A DNA stretch of 64,000 nt from Glycine soja (Eukaryota; Streptophyta; Magnoliopsida; Fabales; Fabaceae). The position numbers and the translations under genes are program-made. Under the pieces are notes generated by a model, which was not told the origin of the DNA, did not search any database, and worked only from the letters and a program-made list of their open reading frames with translations. How positions within the stretch are numbered: position 1 is the stretch's first letter; every line of letters starts with the position of its first letter. Below are positions 38,146-51,150 of the stretch, in pieces. The stretch lies in the NCBI RefSeq assembly GCF_004193775.1, contig NC_041002.1:36801112-36865111 (forward strand), read 5' to 3'.

Positions 38146-39884
38146 CCTCAGACTTCAAACTTACATAAGAGACACGATTATTTACGCGAACGATTACGTG
38201 TTTTATAGTACAGATATGCAATTATGATATTGGAACGGGGTTTTGACATAAGCATTTGAATTTTCGCCACATTAGGGAAAAGGAAATCATCGTTATCGTG
38301 CTAAATATGATTATTTAATTATTTAGGCCATCCTCAGAAGGATCTACAATGGAAAAAAAGAAAAAAGAATAACACAGAGTCAATAACTTGTTTTGATCAT
38401 CTAACCGGAAATTTTGATTGTGATAGATAGGCCTCTGACTCTGACTATAAGCGGCTAAAAAACCATGACACTAATTTTCTTTTGGTTAAAGATCTAGCTA
38501 GGGTGAGAAGACGACTTTAACTCCAAGGTAGAAAACAATTGCAAATTCATAAAGTCAAACAATCTCTTAAGGTTGCATGAAGACCCTGGTTGTTTATATT
38601 TTTTTTATCTGAATCAAAAATAAGTATTAGAAGCTTTACAACAATCTGATCACATATTTTGTTAATCAAATGAGTTACATTCTTTGATAGATCCTTGTAA
38701 TTTATATTTTTTGTTGTAAACCAAGGTATCACTCGATCTCAAAACCAATAATAAATTTTAGGAGGTATTAAGATCTATTTAAAAAGTTTACTTATTTTAA
38801 TAAATATTTTTTCATAGTTATAGTCATGGATGGATTTCATAATTATATAAGAGACATGATTATTTATAAAATGTCGCACCATGTTGGTCATCCTCGTTAT
38901 TTGTATATTTATGCTAATTAATTTTCTTGATTTCAAATTTCGGAAACTTTTATGGTTTCTAGTTGTTAAAGTTCAATATGTCATAACAGAATCGAGTTGT
39001 GATTTAGTAAGCGCGTAGACGTGTCAAGCTTGGTAATGAAAGTCAGAATTAGGCTCCACTTTCAACCATTCAAGCAAATTCATCACAGTCGAAGGGGGAA
39101 AATTTAACAAAGGCGAAACAGGGGCAGGTTGTCAGATTGATGTATATATCTTTTACACAAGGAAATAATATTATTTTTCTACTCGTTAGTTATTTTATAT
39201 ATACATATATATTGATAACGATGTTAGTTTTTTTAAGAACATCTTCGTTCATATTGTTGACAAATATTTCATAATATATTTTTCCATGGTCTTAAAATTG
39301 ACATATTTAAGGCTCTAATATAAAAAAATTGTTCTAATTGTTTGTGTTGAACAGTTAGTCATATTAGTTTAAATATTTATTTATTTTATTGAGCTAGTTC
39401 AGTGTAACTATAAACCATATTTATAGGAATACTGCTCATGGACGGAATATGTGTGTGTAAGTATTCAAACCTTTATTAAATAATATTAATTTCATAATAA
39501 ATATTTAATATTATATTAAAAATAGTTAACATCCAATAAATGGGCCAGCAGTTACTAATTAGTTTTCATAAGTACGTACGATAACATAAATGCATAAAAA
39601 TACAAATTAAAAATATATATATATATTTGAGAATACGCTTAATATTATAAAAGGAGTTAATAATGACTTTATAATAAGATGCCATTTTTAAGAAAAAAAA
39701 TAAACTAATTAAGAGATTTAAATACTCTTTAAATTAAGGATATGTACACTATAATCCATTTAATGTATAAAGATAAATTAATTATTTTTCCATTTTGTAT
39801 AGCTAGCTACTTTGATATTATATATATATCCCATTGAAATACATATATTATAGGTAAATTTTATTGAGTGAATATTTTTTTTGG
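38146..39884. other. Laccase 1 upstream region; no further gene
   Basis: The first 400 bp upstream of the TATA box resemble the same region of copy 2 (for example AACTTGTTTTGATCATCTAACC in both, at about 38385 and 53493), which is promoter homology from the tandem duplication. The rest is AT-rich without a supported gene. Confidence 0.6.
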
Positions 39885-41020
39885 AAAAAATGTAAATTAT
39901 ATTAAACCCAAAATGATACAATAATAAACGGGGCATATCCCGCAGTTAAAGAAAATCAAAAGTCTTCCTATTACAAGAAGACTTATATCAAGATGCTAAA
40001 ACAAATGCAACAGGTGCGCTTGTCTATACATAAGAAACTTAATCTTGCTAATAACCTCTATTACAGAAAATTGATAATCTTCAAAAATCAGCTTGTTCCT
40101 AGACAGCCAAATACAGTAGACTGTAATTGCTATAGCCAGACAACGTAATTTTCCTTGAACACCTGATGTGGATCTTCCCCTAATTAAAGAGTCAGTAATG
40201 CGCTGTAAAGAAGTGAAACGCCTGCGGAAAGGAGCCAAATCACGAATGTGAGCCCAAACTTGGAGAGATTTCCTGCAAGAAAAGAACAAATGAGCATTTG
40301 ACTCAGGCTCATTTGAACATAAAGGGCAGAGAGAACCCTTGTTCAAAAAAACAACTTTGTCAAGAGTAAGCAGCCGATTCCTTTTAGCAAGCCACAAAAT
40401 GAAAGACATCTTAGGGGGGATTGCTGGGTTCCATATAACAGAACACCAACTAACAGTAGGCTTGACACCTCTAATGTATTCATAGACTTTGCCAACAAGC
40501 AATTGTTCATTGATGCTCCAAGATTGAATCCTCTTTTTGGCCTCTTCCGTACTTAGCTCTTTAGAGATAATAAAGTCTCTTATTTGAATGATTTTCTTTA
40601 TCAAAACTGAATCTGATGAAGAAGTATTGTAATTCCACACATCGCTTCCTCTGAAATAGTAATGGTGAACCCACCGAACCCATAGAGAATCTTTCTTACA
40701 ATGAAAGTCCCACAGGATATGGGAAAGAAGCGCAAGGTTCCAATCCTTGAGATTAAAAAGGCCTAAACCCCCTTTTTTTTTCGGAGAACTAACTACTGAC
40801 CAAGCAACTAAGGGCTTGTTTTTGCCAATATCCGCTTTGCCCCACAGAAAATTACGGCACGAAGCGTTGATCCGGTCCAGAACAGATTGCGGCAAAGAAA
40901 AAATCCCCATCTAAAAATTCACAATTCCTTGAATAACCGCTCTGATCAACTCTAACTTACCTGCATAAGATAAAGACTTTTTGTTTCATCCCTAAATCAG
41001 GCCAATAATCTTGGAAATAT
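39885..41020 (-). pseudogene. LINE (L1-type) ORF2 C-terminal fragment, 5'-truncated
   Basis: The minus-strand frame 40910-39996 encodes about 304 residues of the end of a plant L1 reverse transcriptase: FSLPQSVLDRINASCRNFLW, KKKGGLGLFNLKDWNLAL, then the RVT-zinc-binding domain with WNPAIPPKMSFILWLAKRN, CPLCSNEPESNAHLFFSC and a final CIWLSRNKLIF. Upstream of 40910 the homology continues (LIRAVIQGIVNF then TAG for the expected tryptophan, then MGIF). Reverse transcriptase and endonuclease domains are missing, as expected from 5' truncation at insertion. The 3' end near 39885 has a short T-run on the plus strand. It sits between laccase copies 1 and 2. Confidence 0.88.
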
Positions 41021-41450
41021 TATGTCGGTAAGAACCATGTTATCTAAAGCAAAAATAATTAATTAACTCATTGAACATAAATGATTAATGTATTGAAGTT
41101 AGGTTGAATTGATCGAGTAGTATCTTAGTTCGATTCTTGACAGAAATAATCTTTGATCAGACTTTATTTATCTCTCGATTTTTCCTTGATAAACCAAAAG
41201 GATTAAGATGAAAAAACATTAAGGCAACATAAAAAAAAATTAACCTGTTATTTTAGAGAAGTGGCTATCAAGTCACACGGTTGAAAGAACAGCCTGTTTC
41301 GTCCTTTATTGAACTTTATTTTTCTCAATCAAACAAATGATATTAGAAATCCACATTATGAAAGTATGTGTATCAACAAAACTAATTTATAATTTTTTTT
41401 ACTCAAAAAATGTAATGTCCATAGTTCATGAACGTATATATGGCATACGT
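41021..41450. other. Spacer 3' of laccase copy 2
   Basis: It shares TTATGTCGGTAAGAA (about 41024) and the CTATCAAGTCACA[C/T]GGTTGAAAGAA and TTTTTCTCAATCAAACAAAT blocks with the region downstream of laccase copy 3 (about 54611-54805), showing that it belongs to the duplicated unit. Confidence 0.6.
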
Positions 41451-42597
41451 TCAAAACTTAGGAAGATCAGCTGGTGGCGGAGGCACCCTGGTTGAAGGGC
41501 CATTCTCAACCTCGAAAGCCATGGCTAGTCCCCACGGCAAATGTGTTTCCAAATGGCAATGCACAAGCCAAACACCTGCACAATCATGCACGTTCAATGG
41601 GTAGAAAAAATTAATTAACGAACATAATATTTGATGATTTGAAATTTAATTTAATTCAATTATTGGGTTAAATACATTTGTAATCTTTATGAATATATAA
41701 AAGTAATAGCTTAATCTCTTTTATAATCTATACTTTTTTTAAAAAAAATTAATTTATATAAAATAGGGATCTTATAAAATATATTTCCATAAAGAGCTTA
41801 ATTTATGTATTATTAATGTAAAAAAAAATATATTATCAATTAATTGTAAAAATCACAATTATCAGTATATACACTATCTTTTTCATATATAAATGAACAC
41901 CCAAAAAAATATTTTAAAGAAGTAATAGTGAACATTATCTTATTTGGATGGAATAAAGATATATTTAATAAGTTTAATTTATATGCTCTTATCAATGTAG
42001 GAATTTTAATCAATAAGAAACGGTGAAATGTATGACTTATAAAATAATTATTTTAAAGTAAAAAATTTATCATAAATATTAACTTATGATAGGATATAAA
42101 TGTAAACATACTTTACACGATCAATGCATAAGCTACTCATATTTAATTCTTAATTATTTTAGTGAAGAAATTAACCAACCTGGATTATTTGCTTGGAATC
42201 TAATGACGTACCATCCTCCAACCGGCACAGAAATTGTGTTACGTATTTGAGGATTCACAAAATTGAACTTGGGCTCATCTCTAGTGGCATTGTAATTCCC
42301 AAATCCTTGAGCCAAAACATGGAAATTGAAGCCATGAATGTGAATAGGGTGATTCTCTGCGGCAATGACGTATGGCTGTGTTTTGAAGTACTATCTCAAC
42401 TGTTGAATTGAACTTCAACGTTTTCACCTTCGTTGATTTAGGTGCGATTAGGAATTCACGAGGTGTATCTGGCGACGTTGTTATGTTTGGGTTGGTATAG
42501 TCAATGGTATAGTCAAAACACAGCTGGAGGCTGATCTGGAAAATCTCTAGTGTACACCCTAGTAACATCGTTCCAGAAAAACGCTTCAAGCATTGAT

Positions 42598-43624
42598 ATG
42601 TTGAAAAATAAAATAAAAAATGAAAGAAAATAAATACGAAGAAGATGCACAGTTTTGAATTAAATAACAAAATAACAGTAATAAAATAAATTTAATTGAC
42701 AGCACATGAATAATGCATTATAACATATAATAAGCACAAGGAAAAAAAATAAATTAGGGGAAGAAAGATATAGCCTGGGTTGAAGCGCGTAAACGTTATC
42801 CTTAGAGAGAAAGCGCCCCACTGCACGCGTAAGAAATATTGATTGCGCTCCTCTCGCAAGATACGACAACCCGTTGGTTCCGATCGTGTGCAGCGAAAGG
42901 ATCCCCAAACCTTATGAATACCAATGCTCTTACTCTCAAGAAATAAATTATTTTATAAGAGAAGAAATAGAAAATTTTGGGAGAAAGGGATGAGACTGTA
43001 GCTCTGTCATGTTCATGTTCTTAGAAAGGAGGAAAGAGAATATATAGACACAGGTCACCTTAAGCAACAAACAAAATATGATCGTTGGAAATATGACCGT
43101 TGGAAACTAACATACAGTTGTCAAAACAAATCTAACAAACTAGTTGACTCATTAAAACAAAATCTTAAGAAAATCTAAAATAAATATTTTATTTTATAAA
43201 ATAGAATTAATATATATTTATAAATTTTAAATTAAAACACAAATATTTACCAACATTCCTCCACATAATTTAAAGTTTTAAAATATATTTTCTGACAGAT
43301 AATTTGTATAAAAACATAAGAGAAAGAGCATGTGATATTGTATTTCGGTATAAGGAACCTTTCGGGTTTGAGTCTTATACCTAGTTTTTATGAACTTCCA
43401 TCCGAGAAAAATGTAGTGACTTGATTGTCTTGAACTACATATTCTTTAACCGGACTTTAGTACACAACCCCTACAATATTGGTGTTCAATTAGGTTCTAA
43501 TCAATGGTAGCGCGTTACACGGCCTTGCGCTTGTATCTTGTTTCGTGAGTGTCACTTAGATATTAGCCCATATCTCACAGTGGCGGCCCCACCACCACAC
43601 TCACTAGGTGAATCCTCAAAGAGT
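42598..43624 (-). mobile_element. 3' end of a Ty1/copia element (LTR 43255-42598) in laccase 2 exon 5
   Basis: On the minus strand an LTR of about 658 bp begins TGTTGGTAAATATT (43255) and ends TTTTTCAACA (42598). Immediately before it stands GTGGAGGAA, a polypurine tract, so this is the 3' LTR. About 370 bp of internal sequence (43256-43624) precede it and stop at the CACTA terminus at 43625. A TATA-like CTATATATTCTC lies in the LTR. The downstream border is directly in laccase exon 5. No pol sequence remains. Confidence 0.78.
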
Positions 43625-43980
43625 CACTACTAAAAATATTGGTTTTTACGACACAGTAACAACATCGGTCCACCTAAAACGATGTTGTATAATAAGCGGT
43701 GGCAATTTGGTAATTATAAAAATAAGAAATAAAGACGGTGATGTAGAAACCCGTCTTTGAATTAGTTAATCATATATTCGACAACGTTTGTGTTGTCAGC
43801 ACTGACGTGGTTGGCGCAGCATTAGACTCACGTGCCACGAGCAACAGTCACGTGCGTCGAACCCTAGCCTTTACCCTCCAACAACACTTTCGCGCGCGGT
43901 AGCTAGCCACGAACAAGACTCTCGCGCTCCCTATCTAGCCTCGAAGAACACCTCTGAAGACCTTCCTCAGTCACTGAGGT

Positions 43981-44734
43981 CTCCCTTCCGAAGATGACTC
44001 GCACTGTATCTGGTCCGGAAGATGGATCTGTAAGAGTTTGGTCTCTCTTCATGTACTAGTCTCTCCCTTTTTCTATTTTTCTTCCTTTTGTAGTGATTTT
44101 TCCTTTTAGGATAGTGTACTGCTTGGGTGCTAGCAGTGCTAATTATGATGGCATATGCTGCTCTGCATTTTGTGGTTCAGGATATTTGATGATTTGCAAT
44201 GTCAACAAGCAAGTAATCTTTACGGGTATAGTTTTTCATAGCACACCCATAGCAGTATTTTCTCTAGTTTCGTGCTTGCTATTGCTAGTTTCTAATTTCT
44301 GATGTTCAATATGATGAGAATTGAGAAGGTTTAGTTGTGACAGCTGCAGCCAGGGTTAGGGTTTTGGAATTGTTTCAATTTTACTTTCCATGCTTAAGTA
44401 CCTTTTAACTATGGGATATGTTCTCACATCACATCCACATGCTTGAACTGTGGCTGCTATTACTCTTAACTCTTTAACACAACAATGTTTGTAATTTTTT
44501 GTATGTAATTCCTTGTTTGATAACTTATGCTAAATGAGTAAGCAAGAGGAAGAAATGTGTACACAAAGGGAAAGATACTCTCTTATTTGTGTTTTGGTGT
44601 AGGTACACTTGAATCCCATAGCAGTAATCATCTTCAAGGTCCTGCAAGACGACTTTGGTTTTTTTTGGGGTTTCAAATGCTTGAATTTGGATGTTCTCTC
44701 CCCCTTTCTCTTACTATCTTATCCGTGTATCTTG
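43981..44734 (+). other. Unrecognised captured sequence before the At1g61900-like exon
   Basis: A short frame at 43993-44055 reads MTRTVSGPEDGSVRVWSLF, which resembles the end of a WD40 repeat but is too short to be sure. The rest is intron-like and ends at a TTGCAG acceptor at 44734. Confidence 0.3.
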
Positions 44735-44970
44735 CAGGACTTTGCACTTTGAACTTTACTACTGCTAAAAGTTTGATAAGTGTGACAGCAATTGATTGCT
44801 GGGAAGTTTTTGCGCCATTTCTGGCTAATGTGATATGTTGCCCCCAATTGGAAGCCACTCTCACAATTCTTATTGGTCAATCCAATAAACATTCCAATGT
44901 ACTTGCCTTAAACGAGAACGATGCTAAACATTGCCTGGCAGATGTGGAACAAATTTTGATCTGCCGAGAC
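44735..44970 (+). pseudogene. Captured exon of an At1g61900-like GPI-anchored protein gene
   Basis: After the acceptor CTTGCAG the frame reads LCTLNFTTAKSLISVTAIDC, WEVFAPFLANVICCPQLEA, LTILIGQSNKHSN and AKHCLADVEQIL. The cysteine spacing (C...DCW...VICCPQ...KHC) is that of the uncharacterised GPI-anchored protein At1g61900 family. Only this one exon is present and it has no stop, so capture may be fairly recent. It reads on into intron-like DNA and a TAA at about 45010. The parent gene's role is not known to me. Confidence 0.75.
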
Positions 44971-45042
44971 ATGATTTGCGGCATTATAATTGTATTTATT
45001 CATTATTACTAATATAGATAAATTTGAGTACTTGACGGGTAA

Positions 45043-45690
45043 TTGAGAGCTTTTAGCTGTGGAGTGATTAGAGATGTATATGTTTCTAATGAATATTTAA
45101 TTAATAAAGTTTTGAGATGCTTAAGTAGGGAATGGCAGCCCAAGGTAACTGCCATTTCTGAAAGTAAAGATCTTTCTTCTATGTCTCTTGCCACTCTTTT
45201 TGGCAAACTGCAGGAACATGAAATGGAACTTCAACGTCTCAACCAAAATGAAGAGACCGACAAAAGGAAAAGAAGCATAGCACTTAAAGCCTCCTCCTCA
45301 ATGCAAGAAGAAGAAGAAGAAGAATCTGATGATGAAGAGGACTTCTCACTCTTTGTGAAGAAGTTTCATAAATTCGTCAAAAATAGAAGAATGGAGAGAC
45401 GTCATAACTTCGACAATGGGAAGAGATCTCAAGAAGGTTCCCCAACACTTAAATGCTATAAGTGTAATTGACCTTTTTACATAAAGGCACACTGCCCCAT
45501 AAATGAATCATGGCCAGAAAAGAATGAGAAGAAAAGCCATGAAGAAAGAAGATCCAAGAAGGCGTATATTGCTTGGGATGACAATGACTCATCCGATGGT
45601 TCGGAGAAGGAGATCAACCTTCTATCCAAGGACTACGAGAGTGATGAGAACATCTCTCAAGAAGATTAAGCAAAAAGCAAAAGTCTGACT
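45043..45690 (+). pseudogene. Copia gag (UBN2-type) fragment
   Basis: The piece reads VLRCLSREWQPKVTAISESK, LSSMSLATLFGKLQEHE, a basic and acidic stretch (EEEEEESDDEED), FVKKFHKFVKNRR, and then a zinc knuckle whose first half CYKC is followed by a TGA before FYIKAHCP (about 45468-45500). This is the C-terminal half of a copia gag polyprotein that packages element RNA. The start of gag is missing and the second half is frameshifted. Confidence 0.85.
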
Positions 45691-46412
45691 TCCATCTTTG
45701 AAGATCTAAGCACTTAAATCATGAAAAGGGTAGCATCAAAACCATTCTCTTTTAAATTAAGTTGGTTGAAACTTTACTTTCAATTAACTTGTTTATATGA
45801 TGACTAACAAAATTTTATTTTTTTGTCTTGATTGATTGCTATTATGAGTATGTGCTTATATGTTTGATTGAGTTATTTTCTTTCTCGAAGCATGAAGTTT
45901 ATTATTAAAACAAATACTTGATAGTGCCTGTGATTCTTGCATGATTTTTAGTATGATATGTGAATTACTTGCTTAGAAGTCATTCATAAAGCTTTTTCAA
46001 AAATCTATTATGTTATATATATTTATTTTCATATAAGAGTTTTTAGATATAAAGTATTTTGACCCCATTTCAAATCCTTTCACCCTAAGAATTCATTCAG
46101 CACTTAGTTCTCCTAAAATGCTCTCTGGTAATTGATTACCACAATGTGTAATCGATTACAGCAAGGCAGGCTAAGTGTAATCGATTACCAAAAGATGTAA
46201 TCGATTACAACACGTCCCTGGTGCTTATAAATTCAAATTTTAGAATTCACGAAACTGCAATTTCGTCTCTCTCGCGAAACCCTTATTCCCAAATTTTCTT
46301 TCTGCCATAACTTACTCATTTCTTATGCAAATCACGTCCCACAAAGCCCAAAATTCATCTTTTTTCATTCTCTTTCATTTCAACCGATTGAAATTTCAAA
46401 TAAGTCTCTCAA

Positions 46413-47520
46413 ATGGCAGAACCATTGAAGAAGCGCAAGGGTTCTTCGAGTAGAAGCCAACGACACTCCGAGGCTCAGGATACTCCAATTCCTTCCTCCA
46501 TTTCCTCCTCCTCATTGTTCTCATCGAAAGAAAAACATACACGGTACACAAACCTCTTCTCCTCTCGTTCTATCATTGACCCTAAGTTCATAGATATGGA
46601 TTTCTTTATGATGAGAGTTTCGAATGCATTCAAGCATTTCAGAACTCAAATCCCATTCCTTTTATGTCTTTAAAACTGCCTGTGTATTCTGAATTGGTAA
46701 AAGCTTTTTATTCTAACCTTGAAATTCAAGAGAGTACCTTGATTTCTGAGGTCTTTGGGATAAAAATGGTCATTGACCAATCCCTCTTCTATGATTTGAC
46801 CCAATTGTCTAGCAAAGGTGTACCATTTGAAGGTGCACTGGATGATGATTGGAAATTTGTTTTTTCTATTTTTGATGCTTGCCGATTGGTTTGCACCAAC
46901 CAAGCGGATATGACCCGAAGGCTACTTGCCGGTTCATTGGCTCTTGAAAGCCGCATCCTTCTTTATCTAATTGTTCATATCCTACTTCCTAGATCTTCAA
47001 ACCTTGCACAGGTTTCTGAAGAAGATCTAATAGTCATGTGGGCCTTTCATACCAGCGACAAATTGATTGGGCACATCTAGTTTGGTATCGCATGCATAAG
47101 GCATTGCGATTAAATGCTCCTTTGCCCTATCCTCACTTAGTTACTTTGTTCCTTCAACATTTTAACATCCATCTTGATTCTGAACCTTATGTTCCAATCA
47201 AGAGATCTTTCTTGATCGGTGCTGTTGTGGTTGCCTCCTTTGCTTACCACAAAGAGCGTGATAGCTCTTGGGTAAAAAAGGGTGCTCAACCAAATGATGA
47301 TGAAGGACACTTACCGGTTGAAGGAGACTCTTCTCTCCATCAGAGTATTTTGGACAGGTTTGATGGACTTCAAACCTATATTGGTGAGAGGTTTGACTCC
47401 TTGGAACGTCAAGTGGACACACGATTCGAGGAGATGAACTCAAGGATTGCAAAGGTTGAAGAAGATGTCACCATCATTCGCAACTGCTTTGATTTACCTC
47501 CACCACCACCATCAGTTTAG
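46413..47520 (+). pseudogene. Env-like ORF (plant transposon protein domain) of the SIRE1-like element
   Basis: The ATG at 46413 starts a serine-rich, basic region (MAEPLKKRKGSSSR). After a frameshift near 46660 the frame reads LKLPVYSELVKAFYSNLEIQ, EVFGIKMVIDQSLFYDL and DACRLVCTNQADMTRRLLAG. After another shift near 47050 it reads IDWAHLVWYRMHKALRLNA and ends in a coiled-coil segment (DRFDGLQTYIGERFDSLERQ) and a proline tail at 47520. This matches the extra 3' ORF of soybean SIRE1-type copia elements. Its function in plants is unproven. Broken by at least two frameshifts. Confidence 0.7.
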
Positions 47521-47972
47521 ACATTACTATTATTATTAGTATTTTGTTTCTAAAGCCTTGTATTTGGCTATATGTTAATGACATTTGAACACTTAGTATT
47601 TCTTATATTTGCTTAGTATGACTGAACATGATGATTATATTTACTTGCTTTTTGGTTGTTTATGGTTATGTGTGTTAAAACTTAATTATTTTTTATGATA
47701 TATATGTCTAGTGGTATGTAATTACATTTGGTATTGTGTTGTATGTATGTTTTTAGAATTATTCATGTATGTTTTTACGCACTTTGGCCTTTTTGATGTT
47801 GCCAAAGGGGGAGAGAAAATGGGTATTTTTGAAATCAAGATATTCTATTTTCAAAGCTTTTAAATTAAGCATAAATTTAAAAAGAAAGGGGGAGAAAGAG
47901 ATGAATGACGGTAGAACAAAACTTATATGTATCCTTTTGATTTCAGGATTGTCATCATAAAAAAGGAGAAGA

Positions 47973-49446
47973 TTATGGAAACAATGCCTTCCAAGATTAT
48001 TTTGATGATGCCAAAGAATCAAGAGAGTCAAGCAAGTTCCAAAGAATCAAGATCAAGATTCAAGATTCAAGATTCAAGAATAATCAAGATCAAGATTCAA
48101 GAATCAAGAGAAGACTCAATCAAGATAAGTATTAAAAGAGTTTTTCAAAACATTGAATAACACAAGAATTTTTTCAAAAAGAAAAATCTTTTACCAAAGA
48201 GTTTTACTTTCTGGTAATCGATTACCAGAAGGCAGTAATCGATTACCAGTAGCCAGCATTGTTTTCAAAACTGATTTTACAAAGCTGTAATCGATTACCA
48301 TAATCATGTAATCGATTACCAATGTTTTAAAACATTAGATTTCAAATTTCAAGAGTCACAACTTGTGATAAAACTTTTTCAAATCATTTCAAACTTATGT
48401 AATCAATTACACAATACTTGAAATCGATTACCAGTGTTTCTAAATGTTTTGATTTTCAAATTTAAACATGAAGAGTCATATCTGTTGATGTGTAATGGAT
48501 TACACTATGATGGTAATCGATTACTTGTTTCTGAAGATTTTTTCAAAAGTCACAACTTGTTAAGTGACTAGTTTTCACAAAAATCACAACTCTTAAAGTG
48601 ACCAGTTTTAAAGAAATTGTCAAGAGTCACAAACTTTTATTTGAGTCATCAAATGATTATAAATATGTGACCATGACACGAATTTATAGAGACTGATTTC
48701 CTTTTATGCTTAACAGATTTCCTTCATCTTTCTAAAAAGTTTTTGTTCAATACTTTCTCTTTCAAGAAAAGTTCATTGATCAAAAACTTGTGCTATTCTT
48801 TTTTTTTTCATTCCTTCTCTCTTGTCAAAAGATTTAAAGGACTAACAGTCTGAGAATTCTTTTGTTTCTTCCCTTCTTCCTCTTGAAAAAAGATTTCAAA
48901 GGACTAACCGTCTGAGATATCTTTTGTTTCCCCTTACGAAGATTCAAGGGACTAACCGCCTGATAATTCTTTGTCTTATCACATTGGAGCGTACATCTAC
49001 TTGGGTTGTGATACTGAGAACAAGAGAGGGTACATCTCTTGTGGATCAGTTCAAGTGGAGCGTACATCCACTTGGTTGTTCAAAGAGAACAAGGGAGCGT
49101 ACATCCCTTGTGGATCTTTGCTTGTAAAGGATTTTATAAGGTTATTGGAAATCTCAAGAACCGGTGGTTGCTTGGGGACTGAATGTAGGCACGGGTTGTT
49201 GTCGAACCAGTATAAATCTTATGTTTGTCTTCTTCTTCCCTACACTTTTTACTTTTCCACTGTGTACTTTTATTTCCGCTTTACTTTTGTCTAAGTTATT
49301 TTTTTTGTTCTTTACTTTCTCATAACTTAGTAGTAAAGCCTAATTGAATCTAGTAACATTAAGAAGGAAATTTTTAATTAGTCAAGACACGTTCATAATT
49401 AATTCAACCCCCCTTCTTAATTATTCCGAGGCCACTTGATCCAACA
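47973..49446 (+). mobile_element. LTR of the SIRE1-like element
   Basis: It starts near 47973 (TTATGGAAACAATGCC, a mutated TGTTGG-type start) after a purine tract and ends CCAACA at 49446. It contains many TGTAATCGATTACC motifs between 48211 and 48530, an imperfect repeat of GACTAACCGTCTGAGA (about 48840, 48902, 48951) and a repeated ACATC[T/C]CTTGTGGATC word. The length of about 1.47 kb is large for copia but fits SIRE1-like LTRs. Confidence 0.75.
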
Positions 49447-49556
49447 AGTGGTATCAGAGCAGGTATCTTAAGAAGGAAATTTTTAATTAGTCAAGACACG
49501 TTCATAATTAATTAAACCCCCCCTTCTTAATTATTCCGAGGCCACTTAATCCAACA
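49360..49556 (+). repeat. Duplicated LTR end around a primer-binding site
   Basis: The last 87 bp of the LTR (49360-49446, AAGAAGGAAATTTTTAATTA ... CCAACA) are repeated with few changes at 49470-49556. Between them lie AG, TGGTATCAGAGC (49449-49460, initiator-Met primer-binding site) and AGGTATCTT. So an LTR end, a fragment of internal leader and a second LTR end follow each other, as if almost all of an element had been removed between two LTR ends. Confidence 0.85.
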
Positions 49557-51150
49557 ATTTTTTAATTACATAAATGCAAGTCCATGACTTCAAAAAACAT
49601 TTTCTAACATCCAGTAGCTAACAAAATCGTGGGTGATGGGAGATCTTGTATATGAGTGTCATTTTCTACCAAGTTAAACTAGTCCAGAATGGATGGTAGC
49701 ATATAAATATATTTTTATACATATCTCAGTTTTTATTGCCAAAGTTTAGCTTGTAATGCAACTCCCTAACGCTACAATGACAGGTGGAGGAGGATAGGAG
49801 AGCCATAGTGTATACAACTCTTAAGGCACATTATATCTCCAAGGAGGGAAGCTTAAATTTGTAAGAAACTCTGCAAAACACCTATCACTGGTCATGGTAT
49901 GTCAAAAGTTAACTTTAAAAGGGATCATCTGCATTTTGCAAAATATTTCTATTAGAATTGGAAGCTTTTTAACTTCCATTCTCCGTCCCATGTTCCTCAT
50001 TCTCTTCCCTGCCAATATCAGCTTCTTTGTGCTACTTGTTTATGAAGTTCTTTTCACTTTTCATGATTGGAATTCACTAAAATGAAATTATCCAACTTTC
50101 TATCATATGTAGAACATACAAATACTATGTTTTCAGAATTTAAAATTGGGTAGGAAAACATCAAATAGGCAATAGGAAAAGGTTTAATTAATGGGTGATG
50201 AGATTTTTCTTTTTTTTTTCTTTTACCATTACTATTTACATGAAATGGACAAAAGAAGAGGCACATAAATGAATAAATATGTTTTCAAAGTGAACACTTA
50301 CTATAGAGATAACTCAGCTACCTTTGCAGAGAAAATCCTACAAAACATGTTCAATAAAACCAAAGCTTCGATTCTAATAGAAGGCTGTAAACCAAGCCTA
50401 AAGGGCATGTCCCTCTTTTCATGCTTACTCGTATGCCTATAACAAGTATAAAATTTTATGTTTTCGCATTCTACATTTTGCTGCAGAAAAGGATTTATTG
50501 TGTATCTTTAATTGTTGTTAGACAAAGAAGGCTTTCAATTTGAGCCTATGAATCTTAACCTGACCCATGCCTGAAAATATTGAAAGAAGGAACATGGGGA
50601 AAAATAAATTGGACCATTTCTTGATAAAAGCGTGTCATCCTTGCGCAAGGGCCATGCTTTCAATTTCCTCGGATGTCCCCGAAGGGACATGTTTTTTATC
50701 GTTGCTTGGGGTATATATTTTTGTTAATTAGATTCACCGAAGTGGACTTGCTACAAACCAGGTGCTACCTTAACGAAACGAAGATATCTCACATTCCCAT
50801 TAAGCTTAACTCGATCTCTTCACTCGGTTCCAGAAAACAACAAATAGACACCCTTTCGACTAAGAACAAACTAGATTCAACCACATCGAAGGAAAACAAA
50901 AACTTGACGGACAGGGGTTCTTACCTACATAGACACCTTTGACGGAGACTTCACAGATGAACTGCTTTGGCGTTACTTCGCAGAGATTCAAGAGACAAAG
51001 GGCCTAGTCAAAGCTTGAGTCAGAGAGTGCGGGTGGTTTTGAGGGAGTCATTGAATTCAAACAGTCGAGGGAATCCAGAAGTTGGACAACAATGAACAGA
51101 AGAAGGTTACGCGAGCGCAACGGAGAGGAAGCTACTTAATTATTAGTGAT
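49557..51150. other. No gene recognised, right part of the CACTA candidate
   Basis: Sequence without a supported protein; a GAAGTTGGACAAC/GAGAGTGCGGGTGG-type GC-richer patch at 50940-51130 could be captured exon DNA. The last 250 bp up to 51406 contain the subterminal repeats ACGACGGT and CAACGATG. Confidence 0.35.

Larger units (their letters stand above)
45020..49556 (+). mobile_element. SIRE1-like copia retrotransposon relic, pol deleted
   Basis: The order on the plus strand is a gag fragment (45043-45690), an intergenic stretch with TAATCGATTAC repeats (46145-46210), an env-like ORF (46413-47520), a first purine-rich GCCAAAGGGGGAGAG (about 47803), a purine tract AAAAAAGGAGAAG (about 47960) and an LTR (47973-49446). 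Gag-pol sequence between gag and the env-like ORF is missing. The gag lacks its N-terminus, so the left side is also truncated. It lies inside the CACTA candidate, downstream of the At1g61900-like exon. Confidence 0.8.

Noticed and set aside
39996..40910. A host gene of 304 residues
   Set aside because: The zinc-binding CPLCSNEPESNAHLFFSC motif and context identify it as the end of an L1 reverse transcriptase.
44557..45012. Full 151-residue protein as a real gene
   Set aside because: Its first 60 residues read through intron-like sequence ending in a TTGCAG acceptor; only the exon after 44734 matches a protein family.
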